Source: Rhynchonema sp. JSB1_4
Lineage: Eukaryota; Nematoda; Chromadorea; Monhysterida; Xyalidae
Direction of reading: 5' to 3'
Assembly: GCA_030248065.1 (NCBI GenBank)
Contig: JASAMV010005647.1
Span: forward strand, 1 to 64,000
Length of the DNA: 64,000 nt
The notes under the pieces were generated by a model that searched no databases, was not told the origin of the DNA, and saw nothing but the letters and a program-made list of their open reading frames with translations. Position numbers and translations under genes: made by a program. Below are positions 45,001-55,011 of the stretch, in pieces. Positions within the stretch are counted from its first letter, which is position 1; each line of letters begins with the position of its first letter.

Positions 45001-48000
45001 ATACGGCACAGGCGTTCGTTTGTGACTTCTGTTGTTGCCGCTCACATCTCGTCTCAAGCTCGTGCCACAGCTGTTGTTGCTAATGACAGTCTATGTGTGT
45101 GCGAACACATAAACACCCAAACCCAAGAACACACTAGCTCGTGCGAGATTCGTACATATGTACAGTATGTACATGCACAGTCGTAATTGTTCACAAATTC
45201 ATATTACATACATACATATGTTAGCCGATCGACGTGGCGTGAAGCTGCCATTTTCAAACGAAGTAAGGAGCACACACAGCCAATGTGATGTGTAGGCAGA
45301 CTACGCCAACACGAGTCCGATTTCGGAGGTGGCGGGCTTACACAAAAGGAATAGAAAGAGAAAATCCTCATCCACGACGTTGGGTGATATTTTCGAAACG
45401 GTGTAAAGGTCAGTTGGGTGTAAAGGTCGGTGGATAGCTCGGTGTGAGAAAGGTCAGTGTAAGGCCGTCTTCACAATGACCCGGTTTCCCGGTTTTCCGG
45501 TTTCCCGGTTTCCCGGTTTCACGGTTGTTGTCTTCACAATGATCCGGTTTCCCGGTTTCCCGGTTTCACTTTTCCGGTTTCCCGGTTTCCCGGTTTCACG
45601 GTTGACGTCTTCACAATGACCCGGTTTCCCGGTTTCCCGGTTTGGCCTAATTATTTCGCGCCGGGAAACCGGAAAAAGTCAATTAGAACCGGTTCTAATT
45701 TTCATCCGGTTTTGATGCATCAGACGCATGCATTTGGCTCAGGATCGGTCCAAAATAGAACAATTTGACCATTTTAATATACCAATTGATTATGTTCAGT
45801 CTGTGTATTCATACTTACATTGCATTCTTCAGGCAAACAGCATCGCGTCAGCTCGTAAGGTTATTTCTGTACATTTTATATGTATTTGTTCGCTTTCTAG
45901 CAAGAAGCATGATGGTGGATCAAAAGTGTTCAAGTACCACACCTGCTTCAAAAATGGCATGCAAAAGATGATATGGCTATCAATTTGTTGTTCAGGCAAG
46001 CTGTTTTACTTAGCGCGAAGTGGGCAATGCTCATAGCAAACAAAAACAAGAATGCAGTACATTAGGTACACGTACAACATGTAGTTTTGAATGAACACAA
46101 TAATCACCAAAAATGCTATGCTCCCAAGCATGCCAAAATATAAGGAGCTAGACGAATTTTGTGTACGGAACTCCACAACATGAGATACATATACCAAAAC
46201 CAAACAGCCACGTCCCATTACGCCATCCGCTGCTCTCGGTGATGCTAATCCCGCTAATGTGCAGTGGCTCTAGATTGATAACTCAACCGTCAGCAAAAGC
46301 CAACGAAGTTTGGTATCATCACGTCTAGGTCTTTATATTCTTGTTTTGAAACTGTGAAACAATTTTGCTCATTCAAGCTCCTTAGATCTTGTTGGGAAAC
46401 AATTGCTCTGGCCTATAGTTCACACTCATGTTGTGGAACAATTTTGAGCTTGTCCAGCTCTTTATATTCTGGTTTGTGAAACAGTTTTGCTCGTGTCAAG
46501 CTCCTTAGATCTTGTTCTATGACTACTTTCCTCCACTCTGGCTCTTTGTAGTCTTGTTTGTGAAGCGGTTTGCTTTTGTCTAGCTCCTTATATTCTTGTC
46601 TTGGAACTACTCACTCGTACAACAATCAGTACATAGGTATGTAATAAACGTTGATAGTTAAATTGGTCATGATTTCTCACGCACCACACTGAAAATCGTG
46701 AAACCGGGAAACCGGGTCATTGTGAAGACATGAAATTAGAACCGGAAAACCGGGAAACCGGAAAACCGGGAAACCGGAAAACCGGGAAACCGGATTTGAT
46801 TGTGAAGACGTCAACCGTGAAACCGGGAAACCGGGAAACCGGACAACCATGAAACCGGGAAACCGGAAAACCGGGAAACCGGGAAACCGGATCATTGTGA
46901 AGACGGCCTTAGCTCGGTGTAAGCTTGAAACATTGCACGCTGAGCAAGCAGCAGACGCGCGTTTCTAAACGAAAGGTCAACTTTGGCAGTTCGCTGTACA
47001 AGCGTAAATCGTTTGTTTGAAATCTGGTTCATTTAAGCTGGTTGCACAAGCGTTTCTAAACGACATTTATGAATTTCGTAATGTTTTATGGAGCCGTTTT
47101 GATTTCGTGCTGCGATCAGTTCGTGACGTCAAAATTTTTGGCACCGTCGTCAATGAATGTTCAATTTCTCAACAGCCTTGCGGCGAAATGTTATGTAACT
47201 TACAAACATTCCTTTAAAACGTTTGTGCAACCAGCTTAAATAAACCAGATTGCAAACAAACGCTTCACACTTGCACAGCAAACCATCAAAGTTGACCTTT
47301 CGTTTAGAAACGCGCGTCTGCTGCTTGCTCAGCGTGCAATGTTTCAAGCTTACGCCGAGCTTAAACTGAACTTTCTCACACCGAGCTTTCCACCGACCTT
47401 TACACCCAACTGACCCTTACACCGTTTCGAAAATATCACCCGTTGTATTCTACAACATGCAACATTTCCCAAATCAGCAGTTGCGAATGTTTCATTAATT
47501 TGCCATCTCCGAAATCGGGCTCGTGTTGGCGTATGGTGTTACCATACCTATGTATTGTGTGCATTATATTGTGTGATGTTTCAGTCACTACGACAAGTGG
47601 TGTTGCGCGTGCCGTTGTACGACAACAACGACTTGGAGGCGCCGCCAACAGCGATGCATCAAGAGTACCCGATGGTGACGAGGGTGCAGGTGGGACACGG
47701 CGGTGGTGATGATCAGACACTCGAACTACACGACACGCACATGTACGCAGACGGCGAACGGGAAATGTATGACGAAGCGAGCAATTCAGGTAGCTGAGCT
47801 GTTTGGCTAATTCTTCAGTTGTCAACGCAACGCATCCGTGTCATCTCAAGCAGCCTTGATTGAGCGCGAGAACCTATACATGGCATTAGGGCTGAATCGA
47901 CGACAAGGGTTGACGATCTGCGTTGACGACATGAGTGTAAGCCCAGCAGCTGGGAACATGCAGCACCGAATTGACAAAAACAGTATAAAAGTCAATAAAT

Positions 48001-49017
48001 CAGCGTGTAGATTGCCACACGTCAATTCGCTTTGTCCATAGTCGGGTGTTTCATGAAGCAATCTGAGTCGACAAATTAAAAGCCGAACGGAAAACAAACA
48101 TTTAGCACAGTTGGCAATACGCATAGCGAAAGCTGTTCAAACGCAAAATCTCGGTGGCCGTAATCGGTATGCTTGTCCAGCCTAATTTAGACATGTCCTT
48201 TCAGTATCCGCAACTGAGAGTGACAGGTCTGTAGCGGCTCAAATGCTGTAAATTTTCGATAGGTAATAGTCGGCTCTTGACAAATTGGCGTGGGTCTGTT
48301 TGTCACCACCATTGGAAAGGCAAAGTAAGGAACAAATACAGTACGTACGTATACCCTGGCAATTCTTTTTGATAGAAACTTTTCAACCGCGTTGCCTGAT
48401 CCGTAAAGCGCATTATGCGTGCACTGGCTACAGAGGTCACGTGACCGCTATAGACAGTGCGCGCATCATGCGCTTTACGGATCAGGCAACGCGTTTGAAA
48501 GGGTTCTCCCAAAAGAATTGTCAGAGTATACGCTATCCAGCAGATACCGATGTCACGTGCCGTATACGCGATCTGCACAGTATTACGGTAAATCAATGTT
48601 GCAGAATCACTGCCGGCCTCATCATCGCGTGCCAGTTCGCTGTCGCATTCACTCAAGAATTCACCGATGTTCGCTCGTCGCGGTGTGACGCGCGGCGCGA
48701 TCGTCGACGATCATTTCGCGTTTCTCGATGAGGCCGCCGGCGAGCTGTGCCAGGCGTTGTTCGATTTTGTGCCGCAACGGGGTGACGAACTGCCGTTGAT
48801 CAAGGGCGATCGCATTCGTGTGATCGGCAAGGAGTCGGCCGACTGGTGGGAGGGCATCATTGTCGGCACCGAGATTCACGGATACTTCCCGACCAACTAT
48901 GTGAAGCGTGTGCCAAATGATGGCGACAAGAAGACCGTGCTGTCCGTTGTGGATGAAAATGCGGAGAACAACAAGGAGAACCAGCAGCAGGACATGAAGG
49001 ACGCTATTGAAGCGTGA
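30002..49017 (+). CDS. NOSTRIN-like F-BAR and SH3 protein (about 726 aa)
   Basis: Fourteen exons join in frame: 30002-30331, 33783-33868, 33930-34013, 34078-34140, 34442-34523, 34603-34776, 37349-37450, 37525-37653, 37751-37876, 42146-42254, 42364-42459, 44246-44427, 47585-47789 and 48605-49017. NOSTRIN-type adaptors bind curved membranes with an F-BAR domain and recruit dynamin, WASP-type actin factors or eNOS through a C-terminal SH3. The F-BAR start is shown by FKEVTSVLQDRAELELTYAK and GLHKLAARL. Long coiled coils follow, then an HR1-like segment (LALERVLKMFQKEVQKERRG, KEGLEYLSSVY). The SH3 is ELCQALFDFVPQRGDELPLI, then ADWWEGII and GYFPTNYVKRV. The roughly 110-residue N-terminal extension is longer than in vertebrate NOSTRIN (about 506 residues in all). 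The junction between exons 11 and 12 is the least certain. Introns hold many mobile elements and a complete antisense gene. Confidence 0.9.
32198..32887. mobile_element. MITE with GCGCTAACGCG arms in NOSTRIN intron 1
   Basis: The tips are AAGGCCGCATTCACAATGCA on the left and TGCATTGTGAATGCGGCCT on the right. Next to each tip are iterated words such as GCGCTAACGCG and GCGTTAGCGTGC, with sub-tips (ATTCACAATG complement) repeated at 32710-32885. The first bases (AAGGCCG..TTCACAATG) are shared with the element at 45461-46910. Confidence 0.8.
34874..37263. mobile_element. 2.39-kb repeat, copy 1
   Basis: Runs from ACAAGAAAGAAAAATGCCCC to CATGCTAGCTCCGAT and almost fills the NOSTRIN intron between exons 6 and 7. 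The second copy (55012-57397) is in the opposite orientation and stays alike along its whole length; short translated stretches are more than 90% identical by eye. The first 566 bases (34874-35439) are themselves a hairpin with arms of over 150 bases. It also carries TGTG/CTGGCTG microsatellites (36440-36505) and a tRNA-like promoter. No transposase is recognisable. Confidence 0.85.
36314..36366 (-). ncRNA. tRNA-like polymerase III promoter in repeat copy 1
   Basis: On the minus strand an A-box-like TGTCCGAGCGGTATAACGC is followed, at tRNA-like spacing of about 31 bases, by the B-box-like GGGTTCAAAC. This resembles the tRNA-Leu/Ser head of a SINE. There is no full cloverleaf that I can fold by eye, so it is a relic rather than a working tRNA. 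Confidence 0.45.
38190..40773 (-). CDS. GT92 (DUF23) glycosyltransferase, nested antisense gene (529 aa)
   Basis: Three exons on the minus strand (40773-40306, 40223-39741, 38828-38190) join in phase 0 into 530 codons with the stop. The whole gene lies inside the NOSTRIN intron 37877-42145. It is a type II Golgi-type protein: basic N-terminus (MKRRPLRRLFG), a membrane anchor (WFNAVLLSVLLGWWMYTFVL), then the GT92 domain. Family landmarks are VVVCVKGMDFMDDVSQRLVE, WIEAQLLMGADKIVMYTYAL and VLIVDTDELVVP, whose DTD is the likely metal/nucleotide-sugar DxD motif. GT92 enzymes include C. elegans GALT-1, which adds galactose to core fucose of N-glycans; the substrate here is unknown. The open frame extends upstream without an ATG. 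I chose ATG 40773, which follows TTTCAG acceptors that could be trans-splice sites. Confidence 0.92.
39107..39201. repeat. Tandem pair of a 37-base unit
   Basis: TTGTTCCATCGCTATTTTGT followed by CCGTATCCCAGAATCTA occurs at 39107-39143 and again, one base changed, at 39165-39201. A TGTACTGTATACA linker separates the two units. It abuts the MITE at 39202. Confidence 0.75.
39202..39669. mobile_element. MITE in the GT92 intron, CCCCGGGGGCTTTAAGTGG arms
   Basis: A 468-base element with perfect 24-base tips: TACCGGAGTTTTCCACTTAA at the left and TTAAGTGGAAAACTCCGGTA at the right. Just inside, the word AGAGCCCCCGGGGGCTTTAA recurs several times at both ends. It has no open frame. It lies inside an intron of a gene that itself lies inside a NOSTRIN intron. 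Confidence 0.85.
42519..42729. mobile_element. TACAGTC-ended MITE (pogo/Tigger-like)
   Basis: The left tip TACAGTCTACCCTTTTTATA and the right tip TATAAAGAGGCTGACTGTA are inverted copies flanked by TA. Internal words such as TATAGTGACAC and ACAGTGACACTC are subterminal repeats. TACAGTC ends with TA targets fit the pogo/Tigger branch of Tc1/mariner. It lies in a NOSTRIN intron. Confidence 0.65.
43698..43860. repeat. About 165-base dispersed repeat, copy 1
   Basis: Begins near GATCGATTTATACTTGACTTC and includes TCAAAATCCGGAG, AGTCACTGCCACGCA, GTGATTGCCTG and GACTGCTGCCTGCCGTC. A diverged direct copy is at 49815-49980. It is in a NOSTRIN intron. Confidence 0.7.
45302..47533. mobile_element. Three elements nested inside one another
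   Basis: The outer layer is the CGCCAACACGAG family (compare 3143-3270), split into 45302-45381 and 47442-47533. The middle layer (45382-47441) is a foldback with ends GGGTGATATTTTCGAAACGG and its complement; a short copy is at 60965-61179. The inner layer (45461-46910) is a 1,450-base element with ends AAGGCCGTCTTCACAATGAC and GTGAAGACGGCCTT. Its arms are arrays of CCGGTTTCCCGG. All are non-coding and lie in the NOSTRIN intron 44428-47584. Confidence 0.8.
48349..48531. mobile_element. 183-base near-perfect palindrome in the last NOSTRIN intron
   Basis: GTATACCCTGGCAATTCTTT on the left pairs with AAAAGAATTGTCAGAGTATAC on the right, and CGCGTTGCCTGATCCGTAAA pairs with TTTACGGATCAGGCAACGCG. 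The centre contains GGTCACGTGACC. It is a small foldback element that ends about 74 bases before the SH3 exon. Confidence 0.8.
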
Positions 49018-50535
49018 TGCCATTACTTATAGGTACAATACGTTCATGTTCGGTGCCCAGATATTGTACTTAATAGGTAAATATAATGCAGTCTGCGCTC
49101 TATGGCGGGGCTCCCAATCCTCTCACAGCATAATCTGCCATAATATTTTTCAATGATGATGTGACTGAAAACAGTGCGCGGATAGACCACGAAGGGATTA
49201 TACACAGTATACCTGTTGCATTGTCTACATGAATAAATTTTGTATTCGCTTCATCGTATAATATAACTGTAATTTCAATTTTGTATCTTATCTCTGCATG
49301 TTCTACCCGTTGTTCACTTTTGTTGTGTCAATTTCCGACTGATGCAGCTGCTACGAGTTTTGAAACATTTACTCGTTTATTTTCTCTCTCTTTGAAGCTC
49401 CCATTTCACTCAAAAGAGGATCAAGCGTGAGTGAATCGTGCACACCTTTTGTTTTGCGGTCAAACAGTTCGGCAGCTATTATTGTTACTCGTGTCTTTTT
49501 GCACACAGTTCTGGTATTGGTAGATGCTTGCGAAACCCCCAAATTGTATAAAACCACACCTTGTTACTGCCACACCGTGTCGAATACCACATTGTTTCAT
49601 CTTAAATGTCCATAACACGCAAATTTCAATGTCAAATCTACTGACTACGCATATGGAAATGGTCAACTGCGCATTTAATGTGACGAGAAGCGGAGGCACT
49701 ATTCGCAGTGGTCGTTGTTTCGATGTGGTTTGCTCCATTCTCCATGCTGAAACTCTGAATGAAGTGTTTTCATCAAGACTGTTGTAAAATCGATGTTTTG
49801 TATTTCAGTTACAGTTAAGGTCGATTTATACTTCTGACTTCCGGAAAGTAGAAGTCAAAATCCGGAGGAGTCACTACCACGCAAAACTGCCCGGCAAGGC
49901 AATGATTGCTTGTAGCGATTGCCTGTTGCGCTCTGTTCATTGACCGCTGCCTGCCGTCCACTGTTCTTGCTCCTGTCACCACTCAATAGTAAGTCATAGG
50001 ATTTATCAGAGTTACTGTGGAACAAAAGATCACGTTCACATATTATAATACATGTAATTGATAATGCTTTTCTTCCCGCGTGGGTACATGTGACATAAAC
50101 AAACTGCAAGCAGTCAATGATTGAACAGAGGGCAAACAAGTCAAATGCAGAATCGTTTGATGCATCTATCTCAGCTCAGAAACCCAACAATCAAGAAATC
50201 ACTTTGGTTAGCCATTTTGTTTCCGTAGGTATTATACATATTTAACAAAAAAAATCATAACCACTGTTCGAAAAAAAGAAGCTGATACTTACTGATACAT
50301 ACATATGCGTCATGAACATTGTATACACGGACTCGAAAAAATTAAAAATTTCAGATGAACACCGTTCGGTGAACATGTATCTGCTGGCGCATTTGGGATA
50401 TTCCGTGGTCGGATTTGGTAGTTCGGTCCAGGGTCCATCATACTTAAATTGACCTATGCGTCAAACGACAAAAGTCGACCTCATCGAGAATACACCAAAA
50501 GCGCAGCGCAGTTTGCCATTGTTACTTTAACAATG
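49018..50535. other. NOSTRIN 3' flank and intergenic
   Basis: AATAAA at 49232-49237 is a likely NOSTRIN polyA signal, about 215 bases after the stop. The second copy of the 165-base dispersed repeat lies at about 49815-49980. I see no other gene. Confidence 0.5.
49815..49980. repeat. About 165-base dispersed repeat, copy 2
   Basis: A direct, diverged copy of 43698-43860, sharing GTCGATTTATACTT, TCAAAATCCGGAG, AGTCACTACCACGCA and GCTGCCTGCCGTCCAC. Confidence 0.7.
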
Positions 50536-51096
50536 TCAGACAAATATTTCCTCGCTGGTCTGTTCGATGTCCATGTGTTTCCAGTGCGCTTCATTCTGAT
50601 GCCTGATCAGGGCGTCCATATTGATCAGCACCTGACACGAGTCAACGTCCTCGACAATCGCGTGCTCGTTGGTGACGCCGAACAACGAACCGAGACCCAT
50701 CGACAGCTGCAGTTTGCGTCGTTTCGCCTGGTTGGACGGAGCTGGCGGTGGTGGTGGTGAGACGTTGGGTCGATCCGGCATCAGATTGTGTGGATCTCGC
50801 GGATCGTTCTGAACGTCCTCCATGAATGCCGCTTCGGCGGGCGCAAAGCAGCCGCTATCGAGTCGCGTGACTGTCGGTCGGCCGAATCGGCACGTGTACA
50901 ATGTTCGCGTGATCAATTGGTGACTGCGTGAATAGAGCACGAACGCCATCAACGAGGCCAAGAGGGACAGACAGACGACTCCGCCGGCGAATACGAGAAT
51001 GCCGAGCGCGTACTCCTCGTTGGTGTCGAACGACAGCATGCTCGGCCGGGGGCTCACATCGACGATGATAGACGTCGGCGGGACGACGATGGCGGG
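50536..51096 (-). CDS. Last exon of an unrecognised single-pass membrane protein
   Basis: An open exon of about 187 codons ends at a stop at 50536. It begins after a good acceptor (CACTGTTCCAG) on the minus strand, and the frame upstream of that acceptor has no ATG, so earlier exons should exist. It has a short ectodomain (IVVPPTSIIVDVSPRPS) and a transmembrane helix (ALGILVFAGGVVCLSLLASL, MAFVLY). The cytosolic tail of about 120 residues is proline-rich (VSPPPPPAPS), with a basic AKRRK patch and an acidic end. The layout would suit the end of a receptor or a ZP-type protein, but I found no matching upstream exon and do not assign a family. Confidence 0.65.
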   Translation of the reverse strand, partial: PAIVVPPTSIIVDVSPRPSMLSFDTNEEYALGILVFAGGVVCLSLLASLMAFVLYSRSHQLITRTLYTCRFGRPTVTRLDSGCFAPAEAAFMEDVQNDPRDPHNLMPDRPNVSPPPPPAPSNQAKRRKLQLSMGLGSLFGVTNEHAIVEDVDSCQVLINMDALIRHQNEAHWKHMDIEQTSEEIFV

Positions 51097-52976
51097 CTGG
51101 AACAGTGATTGGTGCACAATGTGTTGTCACCTAATGCGTCTATTGGTTTGTGTGGCTGACAATAAATGACAGATCAGTCATGCAATGCTTCTTATTGCAA
51201 ATGAGTGAAATCTGTCTGTGGCTATGTACCTGATGATAGTGGTAGCGGAGAGTGCCGATTGATTCCCAGTGCGGATATATTTGAAAACTTTTCTCAATAA
51301 TCTCGCTCGAGATAACCCTTTATTATAAGATCGCGAAACAAGAACAGTTCAAAAAGGGAGCGGACGAGAATAATCGGCATCATCCGGCACCGGACGCCGT
51401 GAAAGGTCACGCCAGAGGGCAGTAAATGATTAATGTGCACGGCGTAAGCAATATAATCACTTGTAGTCTACGGTATACAGTATGTATAAGTGCCAGAAAA
51501 CGATTAGTGGGTGAATGTACAGTGCGGAGTACTACGGACCCGACCCGGCGTGTAATCGCTCACATGCTTGTTGATGAACTGGGGCTCTCGTAAGATTTGG
51601 AGCTCGTTTGTTTCATGTTCAGTTCTGGTACTGCAACTGGACCCACAAAGATTTCAATCAAAGCCGCAAATGAATAAATTAGACTGGCTGGGCGAGAGCA
51701 TGTGCATGAGTCATTACGGCTTGAGAGCACACACTGCAGCGTGTGTCCACAAGTTTGGAAAAACGATCCATCTTATATACAATACCTAGTATCTTGGCAG
51801 GAAAGAACTAGGTTAATCATACATAGGTAGTATGGCAGTACATAGAAGGCGATGCTTTATGAAAATCTAACCGGAGGTATATAGAAATAAAGTGTGCTGA
51901 TTTTGACAAGAATATGTACAACAATGCACACCCCGCAAAAAACCCTCATGCTCACAACTCCATGCAAAAGACCTGGCCATGACAGTTCACCTATATATAC
52001 GTACAGTATGTATTTATACTGCATAACCTACTGTACATGCCCGGCCCCATCCTTTTCGACTTTGTCATCATCTTGAATAGTTTATATTTGGCTGCAATTC
52101 TGTGTGAATCTGGTAGTTTGTAACTCGCACCTTTTTTGGAAATTACTGTGAGGCTTTACGTACATCATACTCTTAAGCTGGTGTAATACAGATACCTATA
52201 GATAACCGCAGTGAAGTTAGACGGAGAACCGAAGATTTGATGCGAAGTCAGCGTCGCTTTTCGTACTTACACGCGCGCAAAAGGCCCCAACGTCCATATG
52301 TATAGGTAACGAAGCGCATGGCGGGGAAAGCTCGAAAAGCTTATATAATATGGAATGTGCAGTACGCAATCTTGGTGGAGAACCCAAAACGGCATAATGA
52401 GCAGAGTACGGGCATGAGTGTACCGTAATATCCCTGTGATAAGCAGCAGGGGCGACAGTTTGGTGGACGAATGATATAGTGAAAGTGTGAATCTGATGCT
52501 CAATATGAGCGAGCATATTGTCACACGGCGATGGCGGTGGTCGATATTCCCGTGGTCTGCATGTTGTCAGGCTTTTGCGCAAAACAACAAAATTGACCGC
52601 AATTCAGGTCTGACTTAATGCATATCGTCTGGCACGCCAGGCTGGTTTCGAGATGAACACAGTTTTTGACAAGCCAACTGTCACTTGACTGCGCACTCAA
52701 ACCTAAAACGTTCTGACAGTTTTAATCAAATCCTCCGATATTCATGCCGACTCGGCAGTGCTGACTACGCACCCGTCCCGAGGCCTTTCGCTCGTGGACC
52801 ACAGCAGATAAAACAGCACAGAGACCACCAAAATGCCACGAACTTTGCAAAACCTCGGTGAGAACCGCATTTTCAGAACCGCATTTGCGGCTTCTCAGAT
52901 CACTGAACACGCGTGTCAATTACAGTCGCTCGCCTGATGCAAGTGTCGCACAGGTGCACTGCCTGTCACAAACTAT

Positions 52977-53885
52977 AGTTGAAGTATAGATGGTTGTTTA
53001 TCTTCGGTATAAGGTATGGAATGAATGAATGATTTACAATAAAGGAATGCTATTTATAGTATTCCCCACTCCTCCCCCCGCCAGGGAGCCTAGGACAAGT
53101 GGTTTTGGGGGGAAATGACGGGTTTAAATGACATTTCATGGGTCACTGCATAACGCGCTTATCACACATCACAGATTAGTGTGTTAATTCAACTGTTTTA
53201 AAATATCCGTAAGATCCTTTTTTCATCGTGTGGCTTGCTTTATCACATTACCATCTACACTTCAAAATTCTTCTTCTCTCACTGTCCTTGCCAACATCAA
53301 CGCTCGAAGCTGCAGATCTTTCCGGCTAGTCGTACTCCACCCACAGTCTTCATCTCCAATCATCATCAACGTTGCACGTCGGCCACCAATCAACGCGGCA
53401 TATCGGCTCGCTTCATCAAAGTTTAGTCCACGACTCGATCGGTCCGAAATTTTCTTCATCGAAATTTATTCCACGACGCCACGGTCCGAAGTTTTCTTGA
53501 TTCAAATTGATTCCACGACACTTTGCGGTCCGAAATTGTCTTCACGGCACGACGGCAAAACATCGGCGCACTCCACGGCGCAGGGCAACTCCATGGCCCA
53601 ATTCCATATCGGGGGCTCTCCATGGCCCAATGACCGCAAAGTCGGCGAGAGTAAAAGATAATAATTTAATGTCCAGGCAGCTTGGCCATAATTGGACAAA
53701 ATATCAGCAGAGGCCACGACGTAGGGTTACGGTAATTTTTTTGGGCACTGCGCGAAGATATAGGGGACACGATACCCCGCAGGTCCACCAGTTGAAGTAT
53801 AGATGGTTTGTTTATCTTCGGTATAAGGTATGGAATGAATGAATGATTTACAATAAAGGAATGCTATTTATAGTATTCCCCACTC
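52977..53885. mobile_element. 95-base direct repeats flanking 718 bases (possible TRIM)
   Basis: The same stretch, starting AGTTGAAGTATAGATGG and ending TAGTATTCCCCACTC, occurs at 52977-53071 and 53790-53885 with one inserted T. The interior is not repeated and has no long coding frame. Two terminal direct repeats around a short core resemble a terminal-repeat retrotransposon in miniature. Neither a clear primer-binding site nor a target duplication is visible. Confidence 0.55.
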
Positions 53886-54091
53886 TATACATACCAGCAA
53901 AATCGATGCTAATAAGAGGCATCTTGTGGCATACATAGGGTATCCTTATCTTTTATGGGTACGTATCGATGCATGCATAGGTATGGGAACCTAGACGATT
54001 GTGAATTTCCGACTATTTACTGAGAAGGACACTGTGCCAAAGATAAGCATGGTATATGTATGCAAGGAGCTATTGTGCGACGGTTTAGTCC

Positions 54092-54240
54092 CGGGCATAG
54101 GTTCAGGCCCGGCAATTCAGGCCCGGCTGGAGCCTAATCCTAAGCCTATAAATGGGTCACATATGCCGGGCCTGAATCGGCCGGGCCTGAAAAACTGGGC
54201 CTGAAAAGGTCGGGCCTGAACTTCCGGCCCTGAAAAGTCG
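54092..54240. repeat. GGGCCTGAA word block
   Basis: The left half has TTCAGGCCCGG repeats and the right half has CCGGGCCTGAA repeats, around AGCCTAATCCTAAGCC. It is an inverted, word-based arm pair like several others in the window. Confidence 0.6.
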
Positions 54241-55011
54241 CGGAATAGCATGGAGCTGTTGTACCATACACGGTGTGGCCTCACAAATTTAGACACAAAA
54301 GCGCGAGTGGGGATGTATACCTACCTTAGGTGCCAGTAGTGCTTCCTGATGCGGCACTAGACGGAACACTGGTCTTGACAACTGCAGGCCGGATGAGACA
54401 TGTTTCATGTTGACACGTCAATTCACGCAAAAAATGGCTGCCTGTGACTTACACATGTACATACTGTATGTATGTGGTACTGAAGTGCGACAGTCAGTCT
54501 CAGCCTTGTACTGTATAAGCACTTGCGCTACAAGCACCCGCACTCAGGTATGCACCATTGGGGCACTGCCAGTGTCAATTCTTCGAGTTTGAACCCATCC
54601 GATCTGAGCAAATAATGCAGCATTATTGCCCAATGAAGTGTTTGACTGCGTGCATGATTGCCTGCAAGCCATGTTTAGGCAACAGCAGTGTGAAAGCCTC
54701 AAGTTGCCAGCAAAAGTCATTACAGGACTTACAGTGTGTGCGCAGGACAATTATATGCGGCAATGTTCTGAATTTATTGAGGAATTTCATGTACTCTCAT
54801 TTACGGTACACTTCCGTCTTCAGGAGCGGAGCCCAAACGTAAACCGATTGTTGCCGACCGGACAGCCATCATGTGAAAGTCGCCTTGCGTGTGGGACGAG
54901 ATTAGATTAGCGCAAACTTACAAGAGCGCGCAGCAAGAGCGAACCATAACACTCAGCTGGCGGGCGCATCAACGCAAACGTATAAACGCCCGGCGCACGC
55001 ACATACTGTAT

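Larger units (their letters stand above)
51097..55011. other. Intergenic, repeats only
   Basis: No supported gene. It may hide 5' exons of the minus-strand membrane protein. It contains the direct-repeat pair at 52977-53885, the GGGCCTGAA block at 54092-54240, and scattered TACATACATATGTA-type words. Confidence 0.4.
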
